NCBI GenBank assembly: GCA_036351435.1
Contig: JAZBPA010000141.1
Span: 1-17,199 of the forward strand
From: JAAUQA01 sp036351435
GTDB taxonomy: Bacteria > Pseudomonadota > Gammaproteobacteria > Competibacterales > Competibacteraceae
Direction: 5' to 3'
Length of the DNA stretch: 17,199 nt
Under the pieces are notes generated by a model. The model worked only from the letters and a program-made list of their open reading frames with translations. It was not told where the DNA came from and searched no databases. The position numbers and the translations under genes were made by a program. This document shows, one piece after another, positions 6,920-13,941 of this stretch (position 1 is its first letter; every line of letters begins with the position of its first letter).

Positions 6920-8017
6920 TTACTCCAGCACGTCTACTAATTCAGCAGGTAACAGGGGAGTCAGTAATCGACTTAATGTCAGTGGATCGGCGGCCCTGAG
7001 GGTAATATGGCCGACTTTGCGACCGGGTTGAGGGGTCTTGCCGTAGGCGTGAAAGTGCGCGCCGGGAATCGCCAATACGGTGGTTTGATCGGCTAAATCG
7101 CCGATACAGTTGAGCATCGCCGTGTAGCCCAGAGCAGCGGTAGACCCCAGCGGTAACCCCAGGATAGCGCGCAGATGGTTCTCGAATTGACTAGTTTCGG
7201 CGCCTTCGATAGTCCAATGTCCGGAATTATGCACGCGGGGCGCCATTTCGTTCGCTAACAACTGATCGTCCCGTTCGAAAAACTCGACCGCTAATACCCC
7301 CACATACTCCAGACGGTCGAGAATCCGAGTTGCGTAGTCTTGCGCCTGCTTGGCTAGATCTGCTGCAACACAAGGCGCTGTTGAGAGTCGCAGAATCCCG
7401 TTGCGATGATGATTTTGCACTAAGGAATAAAACGCTTTGCGACCCTGCCGATCACGTACGGCCAGGATGGATACCTCGCTTTCGAACGGCACGAAGGCTT
7501 CCAAAATCAGCGGCGACCCTTGTGCGGTCTCCCAAGCTTGATCAATGTCTTGCTCAGCACGCAATACGTATTGCCCTTTGCCGTCATAGCCCATGCGGCG
7601 CGTTTTCAGCACAGCGGGCAAGCCGATCTCCGCTACTGCAGCGCGTAACTCATCCAGAGAGTCGATGGCTTGAAAAGCAGGCGTGGGGATACCTAAATGG
7701 AGAAATAAACGTTTTTCCGACAACCGATCTTGCGCCGTTTCCAGCGCGGTAGGGGGGGGAAATACCGGTACCCGTTCAGCCAAAAAGCCTGCAGTTGCTG
7801 CCGGCACGTTTTCAAAATCAAAAGTAACTAAATCGACTTGTTCAGCCAAACGAGTGAGTTTTTCCCGATCGTCATAAGCGCCTTGCAGCAATTCGGCGAC
7901 TTGACCAGCGCAGGCATCTGGAGCGGGATCAAGCACGGTACAGCGCAACCCCAACGGGTAACCGGCCAACGCCAGCATTCGGGCCAACTGGCCCGCTCCA
8001 ACAATACCAATTTTCAC
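6920..8017 (-). CDS. purK: N5-carboxyaminoimidazole ribonucleotide synthase
   Basis: ATP-grasp enzyme of de novo purine synthesis that carboxylates AIR with bicarbonate and ATP to give N5-CAIR, the substrate of PurE. The 365 residues fit the family. The N-terminal glycine motif GIVGAGQLARMLA (4-16), FDFENVP (66-72) and the ATP-grasp segment LKTRRMGYDGKGQY (137-150) are present, as is the C-terminal NEMAPRVHNSGHWT. Its ATG overlaps the purE stop by 4 nt (ATGA), so the two are translationally coupled and in pathway order. Confidence 0.97.
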   Translation of the reverse strand: MKIGIVGAGQLARMLALAGYPLGLRCTVLDPAPDACAGQVAELLQGAYDDREKLTRLAEQVDLVTFDFENVPAATAGFLAERVPVFPPPTALETAQDRLSEKRLFLHLGIPTPAFQAIDSLDELRAAVAEIGLPAVLKTRRMGYDGKGQYVLRAEQDIDQAWETAQGSPLILEAFVPFESEVSILAVRDRQGRKAFYSLVQNHHRNGILRLSTAPCVAADLAKQAQDYATRILDRLEYVGVLAVEFFERDDQLLANEMAPRVHNSGHWTIEGAETSQFENHLRAILGLPLGSTAALGYTAMLNCIGDLADQTTVLAIPGAHFHAYGKTPQPGRKVGHITLRAADPLTLSRLLTPLLPAELVDVLE

Positions 8018-8508
8018 GATGCTGCTCGGGGATCGGGCTGTTCTAACACTTGAGCGGTTTGCGCTGCCCGAAAAGCTTTTAGCGCGTCGCGAATTGCTGG
8101 ATATTGATTACCCAGCACGCTGGCGGCCAGCAAAGCGGCGTTTACCGCACCCGCTCTACCGATTGCCAATGTGCCTACCGGGATGCCGGCCGGCATTTGC
8201 ACGATGGAAAGTAGTGAATCTAACCCATTCAAAGCCTGTGATTGCACGGGCACACCCAACACCGGTAGACAAGTTTTTGCTGCCACCATGCCCGGCAAGT
8301 GAGCAGCCCCGCCAGCGCCCGCGATGATTACTTCCAATCCACGTTGTTCGGCATTGGCGGCGTATTCGAATAGTAGATCCGGGGTGCGGTGCGCTGAAAC
8401 TACCCGGGCCTCGAAGGGCACGGCTAGTTTTTCTAGCGTCGTTGCAGTGTGTTCCATAGTGCTCCAGTCGGAGCGGGAACCCATGATGACACCAACCAGT
8501 GTTTTCAT
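8014..8508 (-). CDS. purE: N5-CAIR mutase (class I PurE)
   Basis: Converts N5-CAIR to CAIR, the step after PurK. From the ATG at 8508 the protein has 164 residues, the usual size. It shows GSRSDW (10-15), SAHRTP (38-43) with the likely catalytic His40, GAGGAAHLPGM (64-74) and MPAGIPVGTLAIG. The presence of purK and these class I residues argue for the bacterial mutase rather than the AIR carboxylase form. A TTG at 8529 could extend it by 7 residues, but the ATG aligns with family starts. No strong Shine-Dalgarno is visible, and it may depend on translation of the gene 37 bp upstream. Confidence 0.96.
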   Translation of the reverse strand: MKTLVGVIMGSRSDWSTMEHTATTLEKLAVPFEARVVSAHRTPDLLFEYAANAEQRGLEVIIAGAGGAAHLPGMVAAKTCLPVLGVPVQSQALNGLDSLLSIVQMPAGIPVGTLAIGRAGAVNAALLAASVLGNQYPAIRDALKAFRAAQTAQVLEQPDPRAAS

Positions 8509-8545
8509 ATGGGGAGCTGGGATATCCAAAGGGGCTTAATCTCCA

Positions 8546-8917
8546 TCAACGATCCAATTCAACCGTCATTTCCTCGCCACCATAGCCGTGGACTAGATCG
8601 TGGGCACGCACGGTCACTTGATTTAAGGCGGGTGGAATTTGCACAGCGTCCAAACTACGGGTAAACGGCTGCTCATCGACATGCGGATGGTACAACACCC
8701 GGGTGCCGAGCACTTTGCCGTCCGGCGCAACGATATCCCAACGATCAGCGTAATGCTCCCAGCCTTCGTCCGCGTGACTGACGGTCACGTCGAAGCGATA
8801 AGTGTTTTCGTCTGTGAGGGTGGCTTTTACGTCGACCACGTCCGCTTCATCGGCATAAGCCACGCCCGCCATTAATAGCAAGATTGTTTGAACTAATCGA
8901 ATAGGGTGAATACTCAC
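8546..8917 (-). CDS. Small exported protein of unknown function
   Basis: I do not recognise a named family. From the GTG at 8917 it encodes 123 residues with a Sec signal peptide: hydrophobic IRLVQTILLLMAGVAYA, likely cut before DEAD at about residue 22. The mature part is a single small, probably beta-rich domain of about 100 residues, with HADEGWEHYADRWDI, LYHPHVDEQPFTR and VRAHDLVHGYGG, rich in His, Asp and Glu. The GTG is chosen because it puts the signal peptide at the N-terminus and lies 5 bp after the stop of the zinc-finger gene. An upstream in-frame start at 9016 would overlap that gene heavily. The context (ilvE, zinc-finger, purE) gives no function. The acidic/histidine content could suit metal binding, but that is speculation. 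Confidence 0.75.
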   Translation of the reverse strand: MSIHPIRLVQTILLLMAGVAYADEADVVDVKATLTDENTYRFDVTVSHADEGWEHYADRWDIVAPDGKVLGTRVLYHPHVDEQPFTRSLDAVQIPPALNQVTVRAHDLVHGYGGEEMTVELDR

Positions 8918-8922
8918 GGCGG

Positions 8923-9120
8923 CTAATCTTTTAGAGAAAACTCGGCCCCGCAATAAGGGCATTTGGCCGAACCGGTTTCTTCGATGGGTAGATACACTTT
9001 GGGATGAGAATTCCATAACGACATCTCCGGCATTGGGCAGGACAAGGGAATATCGGCCCGGCTGACAGTGTAACGGTTTTGCGCGTTCGGAGTGATTTCA
9101 GATGCTTTGGAGTCAGTCAT
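8923..9120 (-). CDS. Zinc-finger domain protein (zf-CHCC type)
   Basis: A 65-residue protein with a CHCC zinc-binding pattern: Cys28, His39, Cys54 and Cys57 (LSCPMPEM, WNSHPKVYLP, CPYCGAEF). This matches the small bacterial zf-CHCC family, which is related to the NDUFS6 subunit of respiratory complex I; its bacterial function is unclear. It lies 25 bp after ilvE and 5 bp before the exported hypothetical gene, so it is probably co-transcribed with both. An association of this family with ilvE occurs in other proteobacteria as far as I recall. Confidence 0.88.
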   Translation of the reverse strand: MTDSKASEITPNAQNRYTVSRADIPLSCPMPEMSLWNSHPKVYLPIEETGSAKCPYCGAEFSLKD

Positions 9121-9145
9121 GATAACGCTTCTCGCTCAACTCGGT

Positions 9146-10072
9146 TCACACCAACGTCAGCCATTCGGGATATTCTTCCCGACGCCCGTACACTTGATCG
9201 AAATACAGTGCTTGTAAACGCTCAGTGATCGGTCCGCGTCGACCATTGCCGATCATGCGACCATCGACTTCACGGATCGGGGTAACTTCAGCAGCAGTGC
9301 CGGTAAAAAACGCTTCGTCGGCGATATACACTTCATCACGAGTGATTCGTTTTTCCCGCAGCGGAATGCCTAGATCAGCGGCAAACCGAATAATCGTATC
9401 CCGGGTAATGCCTTCCAGCGCCGAGGTCAAATCAGGGGTGTAGAGAATACCGTCCCGAATGATGAAAATGTTCTCGCCGCTACCTTCGGCCACATAGCCT
9501 TCCCGATCCAGCAGCAGAGCCTCTTCATAGCCGTCTCGCAGCGCTTCTTGGAGCGCCAGCATGGAGTTCATGTAATTGCCATTGGCTTTGGCTTTGCACA
9601 TGGTGATATTGACATGATGACGAGTGAAGGAGGAGGTTTTGATACGGATACCTCTTTCCATATTCTCGGCACCCAAATACGTGCCCCATTCCCAAGCGGC
9701 AATAATCATATGCACTTCGAGATTATCAGCGCGTAGCCCCATGCCTTGCGAACCGTAAAAACACATGGGACGAATATAAGCGCTGCTCAGGCCGTTTTCG
9801 CGAACGGCTGCACAGCAGGCAGCATTGATCGTGTCTTTATCAAAAGAGACAGGCATAGCGAGGATGTGCGCAGAACGGTGCAAACGGTCGGTATGGGCCT
9901 GTAACCGGAAGATCGCGGTACCGCTTGCGGTGTTGTAAGCGCGTATACCTTCGAAAACACCCATGCCGTAGTGTAGGGTATGGGTCAATACATGGGTTTT
10001 GGCCTCGCGCCAAGGCACCATTTCGCCATCAAACCAAATCAGACCATCGCGGTCATCCATCGTCATGCTCAT
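9146..10072 (-). CDS. ilvE: Branched-chain amino acid aminotransferase
   Basis: PLP-dependent (fold type IV) transaminase for the last step of Leu, Ile and Val synthesis, with glutamate as amino donor. The 308 residues are normal. Key segments are HYGMGVFEGIRAY (34-46), the PLP lysine Lys162 in CKAKANGNYMNS, EGSGENIFII, EGITRDTII and FFTGTAAEVTPI. The upstream neighbour is the toxin-antitoxin pair on the same strand, 139 bp away. Downstream genes follow closely, and the run ilvE to purK may be one transcript. Confidence 0.97.
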   Translation of the reverse strand: MSMTMDDRDGLIWFDGEMVPWREAKTHVLTHTLHYGMGVFEGIRAYNTASGTAIFRLQAHTDRLHRSAHILAMPVSFDKDTINAACCAAVRENGLSSAYIRPMCFYGSQGMGLRADNLEVHMIIAAWEWGTYLGAENMERGIRIKTSSFTRHHVNITMCKAKANGNYMNSMLALQEALRDGYEEALLLDREGYVAEGSGENIFIIRDGILYTPDLTSALEGITRDTIIRFAADLGIPLREKRITRDEVYIADEAFFTGTAAEVTPIREVDGRMIGNGRRGPITERLQALYFDQVYGRREEYPEWLTLV

Positions 10073-10084
10073 GTCTCCTCAGCA

Positions 10085-10189
10085 CTATTTTATGAAGCCA
10101 CCTTCGGCAGCGAGTCGATCATAGTCGGATAGGTATGGGCCACTATCATAATCCCCGTCCCTATCAAGATCGGCGGTAAGCAGTAGCAT
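10085..10189 (-). CDS. Possible 34-residue protein between mazF and ilvE
   Basis: A short reading frame begins at an ATG 22 bp after the mazF stop and encodes an acidic peptide (MLLLTADLDRDGDYD..., ending AAEGGFIK). There is no Shine-Dalgarno, and the frame stays open into mazF in another frame. It could be a real small protein, the remnant of a gene lost beside the toxin-antitoxin insertion, or chance. I do not recognise it. Confidence 0.2.
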   Translation of the reverse strand: MLLLTADLDRDGDYDSGPYLSDYDRLAAEGGFIK

Positions 10190-10211
10190 GACGCTAATAT
10201 CGCGGCCATTT

Positions 10212-10535
10212 TTACTTGGCGATACCAAGAAATACAGCCAAGCAACGCTCAACCTCCACCATCGCGTCGTTACCAATACGTCCGAATGCTTGGCCCAATT
10301 TGTCACGCTTCACCGTCATGGTCTTGTCCACCATGATTTGCGAAGGTTTGTGCAAACCGTTTCCTGCGCTGGGTTGCACAGTGATGCGCAATAATGGCGC
10401 ATTCACCAACGTGCTAGTAACCAGCAGAACGGTAACGGTTGAATGGGCATCAAACTGATTGGCTTGAATCACCAACGCAGGTCTCGGTTTGCCAAAATCA
10501 CCCTGCATGGCAATAGTAACCAAGTCGCCCCGCAT
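10212..10535 (-). CDS. mazF: MazF/PemK-family toxin (endoribonuclease)
   Basis: Likely type II toxin that cleaves mRNA at specific short sequences when its antitoxin is degraded. The 107 residues fit the family. It shows the N-terminal MRGDLVTIA, the GKPRPALVIQ motif (15-24) with the conserved Arg, the PSQIMVDKTMTVKRDKLGQAFGRI block, and a terminal helix (MVEVERCLAVFLGI). The start is fixed by the 1-nt overlap with the antitoxin stop (TAATG). Longer in-frame starts would run through the antitoxin gene. Cleavage specificity cannot be read from the sequence. Confidence 0.92.
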   Translation of the reverse strand: MRGDLVTIAMQGDFGKPRPALVIQANQFDAHSTVTVLLVTSTLVNAPLLRITVQPSAGNGLHKPSQIMVDKTMTVKRDKLGQAFGRIGNDAMVEVERCLAVFLGIAK

Positions 10536-10759
10536 TATTCTGTCCAGCCATCCACATCCGCCAAAGCCGCATCTATGAAATGCTGCAGGTCCACATCCAC
10601 CTTGTCTGATTGCGCGACACGTTGGGACTGGCGCTGACATTCCTTGGCAAAGCCGGGTCGGCGGGTATCCGGCACCCAAATCTGAACCGGGCGGAGTCCT
10701 GCCCTGCGCAGCGCCTCACGGTGCTTTTGAACGCGTTCGTTCACCCGCGTGGTTGTCAT
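10535..10759 (-). CDS. MazE-like antitoxin (DUF3018 family)
   Basis: A 74-residue antitoxin partner of the MazF-type toxin. The N-terminus is basic (RVNERVQKHREALRRAGLRP), followed by the family-typical VQIWVPDTRRPGFAKECQRQ, and the acidic C-terminus (DLQHFIDAALADVDGWTE) is the likely toxin-binding tail. This type has no AbrB-like fold and is unrelated to classical MazE at the sequence level. AGGAG lies 7 nt before the ATG. Antitoxin-first order with overlapping stop/start gives coupled translation. Autoregulation through the upstream repeats is likely. Confidence 0.88.
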   Translation of the reverse strand: MTTTRVNERVQKHREALRRAGLRPVQIWVPDTRRPGFAKECQRQSQRVAQSDKVDVDLQHFIDAALADVDGWTE

Positions 10760-10785
10760 GGCTCAACTCCTCTAATTGCCCAGTA

Positions 10786-10829
10786 ACATGCAACGCAATA
10801 TATCACACAGCTGTTACATGCAACACAAT
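10786..10829 (-). promoter_or_regulatory. Promoter/operator region of the toxin-antitoxin pair with two direct repeats
   Basis: ACATGCAAC-G/A-CAAT occurs at 10786-10799 and 10816-10829, so equivalent bases are exactly 30 bp (about three helical turns) apart; 13 of 14 positions agree. The minus-strand -10-like TATATT (10797-10802) overlaps the first copy, and the second lies in the -35 region. This looks like a pair of operator sites for autorepression by the antitoxin or the complex. The rest of the gap up to 11050 shows no gene and no clear promoter for the plus-strand enoyl-CoA hydratase. Confidence 0.55.
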
Positions 10830-11050
10830 TCCAAATGTGCAGAATTTAAACCTTACTCACACGCTGACATCGCATATTGCAGCATAAATTCAATATCGGC
10901 GATACCACTCAATCAAGGTTTGAGTAGTACCTAACTCGCATTATCGTTCTCAAAAGCTATAGTTCGATATTCCGAAGTTGCGTTTCCACACGGTGTAAAA
11001 AGCACTGTGCTCTGTGGAAGGCGGCCATCACCGATCCAGAGGATAACCCA

Positions 11051-11836
11051 TTGACCTATAGCAACATTATTTTTGAAACCAAAGAACCCGGTATTCTTCT
11101 ACTGACTATTAATCGGCCTAAGCTACTAAACGCGCTCAACCGCCAGACCCTGGAAGAAATCAAATCGGTCGTCAAGCAAATCCGTGAACACCCGGAAGCG
11201 CGCATACTCATGATAACCGGTGCGGGGGATAAGTCTTTCGTGGCCGGAGCCGACATCAAAGAAATGCAAAATTATACTGCTGTAGAAGCACAAGAGTTTT
11301 CCCGCCAAGGCATGGGTCTATTCCGGTCGTTGGAGAAACTGCCTATTCCGGTGGTGGCTATTGTCAACGGCTTTTGCTTGGGTGGCGGGTGTGAACTGGC
11401 TATGAGCTGCGATTGGATTTTGGCTAGCGATACCGCCGTGTTTGGGCAACCCGAAGTGAACTTGGGCGTCACCCCCGGTTTCGGCGGTAGCCAACGTTTG
11501 TCACGTTTGGTGGGTCGCGCCGCGGCATTGGAACTACTGATTACTGGCCGGATGGTGAAAGTCAGTGAAGCCCGCTCTATCGGATTAGTCAATCACGTCT
11601 ACCCTGCCGCATCGCTGATGGATAAAGCGCTTGAGATGGCTCGTACCATTGCCGCTAAAGGGCCGATCGGTGTGCGATTGATTAAAGAATCGGTACAGCG
11701 GGGTCAGGATATGGACCTTAGCAATGCCTGTGTGTTGGAACGCCAGATGTTCGGCGTTTGCTTCTCGACGGCAGATCAGAAAGAAGGCATGACCGCTTTC
11801 TTGGAGAAACGCGAAGCTGTATTCAGAAATTGTTGA
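11051..11836 (+). CDS. Enoyl-CoA hydratase (crotonase)
   Basis: Adds water across the trans-2 double bond of enoyl-CoA (fatty acid or butyryl/crotonyl-CoA metabolism). The 261 residues fit the hydratase subfamily. The oxyanion-hole sequence FVAGADIKEM (63-72) and both catalytic glutamates, Glu115 (GGGCELAMSCDW) and Glu135 (GQPEVNLGVTPGFGGSQRL), are present with the 20-residue spacing of rat Glu144/Glu164. It is therefore a true hydratase, unlike the isomerase-like paralogue at 4458-5273. It starts with TTG, with GAGGA about 9 nt upstream. It appears to be a single-gene unit closed by the terminator at 11858. Confidence 0.93.
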   Translation: MTYSNIIFETKEPGILLLTINRPKLLNALNRQTLEEIKSVVKQIREHPEARILMITGAGDKSFVAGADIKEMQNYTAVEAQEFSRQGMGLFRSLEKLPIPVVAIVNGFCLGGGCELAMSCDWILASDTAVFGQPEVNLGVTPGFGGSQRLSRLVGRAAALELLITGRMVKVSEARSIGLVNHVYPAASLMDKALEMARTIAAKGPIGVRLIKESVQRGQDMDLSNACVLERQMFGVCFSTADQKEGMTAFLEKREAVFRNC

Positions 11837-11857
11837 TCTCTCGCCAAAACCGAGGCC

Positions 11858-11883
11858 TAGGCCCTTCTGTGGGGCCTATTTCG
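11858..11883 (+). terminator. Intrinsic terminator after the enoyl-CoA hydratase
   Basis: TAGGCCC (11858-11864) and GGGCCTA (11872-11878) form a perfect 7-bp GC-rich stem with a 7-nt loop, followed by a short T run (TTTC). It lies about 20 bp after the stop codon. Confidence 0.6.
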
Positions 11884-11946
11884 GAGCAAAATCGACGTCA
11901 TTGTGGTCAAACAAGCTGTCTTTTCAATCCTTGCGGAGGTATGGCA

Positions 11947-12357
11947 ATGATTCAGATCACAGTGTGTCGAGTTGTTGTGCTGCTTCTCGGAGCAGTATTG
12001 ACTATGCCTTTGGCTGCCCAGGAAAGTTTGCAGATACGCGATTATCAGGGCATCGCTTATGTCAGTGGCGGCGTAGGTCTTGATGAGCGCGAGGCCCTGG
12101 CAACCATGTCCGGGCAATTCAATCTCAAGCTGACTTTCGCCATGAGCACGGGCAATTATCTCAGTGATGTTCAGGTGCGGATTATGGATCGTTCAGGTAG
12201 TCAGGTCTTTGAGGCAACTGCCGATGGGCCGCTGCTTTATGCGCGGTTACCGCCGGGGAGTTATACCGTACAGGTCAGCGGCTTCGAGCAAGACTTTCAG
12301 CGCAAGGCGCAAATTCAGGCCAACCGGCAAACTCAGCTGGCCTTTTATTGGCGGTAA
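11947..12357 (+). CDS. Exported protein with a carboxypeptidase-regulatory-like domain
   Basis: A 136-residue protein. The signal peptide (VCRVVVLLLGAVLTMPLAA) is probably cut after residue 24, before QES. The mature part has a beta-sandwich look, with LSDVQVRIMDRSGSQVFEATADGPLLYARLPPGSYTVQVSG. The pattern of a modifiable property, then a ligand or charge pair, then LPPGSYTV is typical of carboxypeptidase-regulatory/transthyretin-like domains in the periplasm. Its role is unknown. GGAGG at 11935-11939 sits 7 nt before the ATG at 11947, so this start is preferred over the ATG at 11941, which would be too close. Homologous short proteins occur in other proteobacteria as far as I recall. It is convergent with gspJ. 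Confidence 0.8.
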   Translation: MIQITVCRVVVLLLGAVLTMPLAAQESLQIRDYQGIAYVSGGVGLDEREALATMSGQFNLKLTFAMSTGNYLSDVQVRIMDRSGSQVFEATADGPLLYARLPPGSYTVQVSGFEQDFQRKAQIQANRQTQLAFYWR

Positions 12358-12377
12358 ACGCAGCGTAATCCCAAGTG

Positions 12378-12413
12378 ACGAGACGGGCTGACGGGCTGAT
12401 AAACCCGTCTCGT
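12378..12413. terminator. Perfect inverted repeat between convergent genes
   Basis: ACGAGACGGG (12378-12387) and CCCGTCTCGT (12404-12413) are exact reverse complements with a 16-nt loop. It lies 20 bp past the exported-protein stop and 12 bp past the gspJ stop, a natural place for a bidirectional terminator. No T-tract follows on either strand. The left arm and loop contain a tandem 8-mer, GACGGGCT twice. Confidence 0.5.
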
Positions 12414-12425
12414 GACGCGCGCTGA

Positions 12426-13040
12426 TTAACTGTTAGGGATTACCAACAACCGAGTTATTTCTCCCCAATCTTCTAACAAAATTTGAACTTCGACAGCGCG
12501 CGGCAATAAATCCAAGTTTGCTTCGGCACTATTAGTTGTTGGTGGCCAAACGGTTTGCCAACTGTCATCCTGATCCAGAAAACGGATTTGTACCTCTCCA
12601 ATCCGATCCAGTAACAGCGTTTCTCGCGGTTCAGTTAAGCCGACGCGATCCAGCACATCCCATTGCAAACGGTATAATTGATTGTTTTCCCAGCGGTAGC
12701 TCAACCGTTGCAAACTAGGGCGAGCTCGGTTGAGCGGATTATCCCATCCGGTGCGGGTCAGAATAAAAAGATCATCTTGCAAACCGCCGCTGACTAGCGC
12801 TGCTTGCCGCTGACCAAACTCGTCGCGAATCGAGCGACTCACGGTCTGGATGACGTCTTGCTCCAGTATATGAAACGCCATTTGCACCTGCGCCAGACGT
12901 TGCGCCTCGGCTTCGATAGCCACCTCGGTGAACAGCACGCTGCGCAGCCCGCCATAAGCCACTACCGACAGAATGGCAAACACCGCCAGAGCGACTAACA
13001 ACTCCAGTAAGGTAAAACCTGCCTGCAGTCGTTCATTCAT
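12426..13040 (-). CDS. gspJ: Type II secretion minor pseudopilin GspJ
   Basis: Minor pseudopilin of the type II secretion system. It forms a tip complex with GspI and GspK that primes pseudopilus assembly. The 204 residues fit GspJ. A prepilin motif AGFTLLEL has the cleavage site after Gly8, mature Phe and Glu at +5 (Glu13), then a hydrophobic helix (LVALAVFAILSVVAYG). The body shows the family pattern (DVIQTVSRSIRDEFG, DDLFILTRTGWDNPLNRARPSLQRLSYRW). The ATG overlaps the gspI stop by 4 nt. No gspK follows. Confidence 0.94.
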   Translation of the reverse strand: MNERLQAGFTLLELLVALAVFAILSVVAYGGLRSVLFTEVAIEAEAQRLAQVQMAFHILEQDVIQTVSRSIRDEFGQRQAALVSGGLQDDLFILTRTGWDNPLNRARPSLQRLSYRWENNQLYRLQWDVLDRVGLTEPRETLLLDRIGEVQIRFLDQDDSWQTVWPPTTNSAEANLDLLPRAVEVQILLEDWGEITRLLVIPNS

Positions 13041-13408
13041 GATGCGGTACGTCCTTTGAAGGCGATCAGGCTAACCAAGGGCGTTGTATCACCACGCTGT
13101 CGCACCGTAACATCCAAGCGCCGCAGATCTTCATCGCTGGTGTCGCTGACTTGCACTTCCCATTCCCATTCCCGGCCTGCCATATCGACCTGACCTTTAC
13201 TGACGCCAAGCGCCGGCCAGTCTTCCTCTAATTGGATGGTGTTGATCCGATTCAGCGCTACCCAGGAAGCCAGGGTTTGATCGCGCAGATAACCAACATT
13301 GCCGATCCCTTCGCCGGTAGCTTTAATCACAGCGCTCAGAGCTATCGCAAGAATCGCCAAAGCCACCAGAATTTCCAACAGCGTAAAGCCCTGCAGGAAT
13401 CGTTTCAC
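13037..13408 (-). CDS. gspI: Type II secretion minor pseudopilin GspI
   Basis: Minor pseudopilin of the tip complex, 123 residues from the GTG at 13408. Prepilin peptidase site QG/FTLLEI after Gly7, with Glu12 (+5) and the helix LVALAILAIALSAVI, followed by the GspI-like LASWVALNRINTIQLEEDWP and REWEWEVQVSDTSDEDLRRLDVTVRQ. The GTG is chosen because GTGA overlaps the gspH stop by 4 nt, as elsewhere in this operon. A start 5 codons earlier (13423) would give a 19-nt overlap and an unusual leader. Confidence 0.94.
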   Translation of the reverse strand: MKRFLQGFTLLEILVALAILAIALSAVIKATGEGIGNVGYLRDQTLASWVALNRINTIQLEEDWPALGVSKGQVDMAGREWEWEVQVSDTSDEDLRRLDVTVRQRGDTTPLVSLIAFKGRTAS

Positions 13409-13941
13409 TGCGCTGCCCCCCACTGCAAGTGTCCGGTCAAATCACCGGATAAGGTTATGCTGTTCGGGGCTGACACCGTACCAAGGGAGACACTGAAGGG
13501 GGTTGCTTCGCCGGTGGATAGCAACAGAACCTGCGGTTCAAGGGACGATCTTTGTTGCGCGAACTCGACCGGGCGATCTTCAACGATCAAGCTTAATTGC
13601 ACATCTTGCGGCAACTCATAGGATTGCGGCAGGTCGGTATCAATCGGTATCCCCCAATCACCTTCGCGGTTGAGTAACAAAAAGGCATAGCCCGTCGAAG
13701 TGAAATAAATACCGCGCTGCTCGCCGCGCAAAATCGCTTCCTGTTGACTGAGTTCCAATCGTGCGAATAACCGTTGGGCTTCACGTTCAACGCGTTCAGC
13801 TGGGTCGTTACCGCGTATCGACAAAACCGCGAAACTGGCAATGATGCCGATCAGCAACACCGTCACCAGGACTTCAAGCAGGGTAAACCCGCTATGAATC
13901 CAGGTTCCAGTTACCGATGTCGGCGTTCTTGCCGTCGCCAC
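13405..13941 (-). CDS. gspH: Type II secretion minor pseudopilin GspH
   Basis: Minor pseudopilin of 178 residues. The prepilin motif SG/FTLLEV has cleavage after Gly18 and Glu23 at +5, followed by a long hydrophobic helix (VLVTVLLIGIIASFAVLSI) and a GspH-like C-terminal domain (REAQRLFARLELSQQEAILRGEQ, GIYFTSTGYAFL). The only usable start I see is GTG at 13941, which lies 50 nt inside the end of gspG, a deep overlap for this operon. The leader has His-Ser before the cleavage Gly and carries its Arg further upstream. Confidence 0.9.
   Translation of the reverse strand: MATARTPTSVTGTWIHSGFTLLEVLVTVLLIGIIASFAVLSIRGNDPAERVEREAQRLFARLELSQQEAILRGEQRGIYFTSTGYAFLLLNREGDWGIPIDTDLPQSYELPQDVQLSLIVEDRPVEFAQQRSSLEPQVLLLSTGEATPFSVSLGTVSAPNSITLSGDLTGHLQWGAAQ

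Noticed and set aside
10212..10679. Longer 155-residue start for the MazF toxin
   Set aside because: The extra N-terminus would be read out of frame through most of the antitoxin gene, looks unlike any MazF, and the TAATG junction explains the shorter start.
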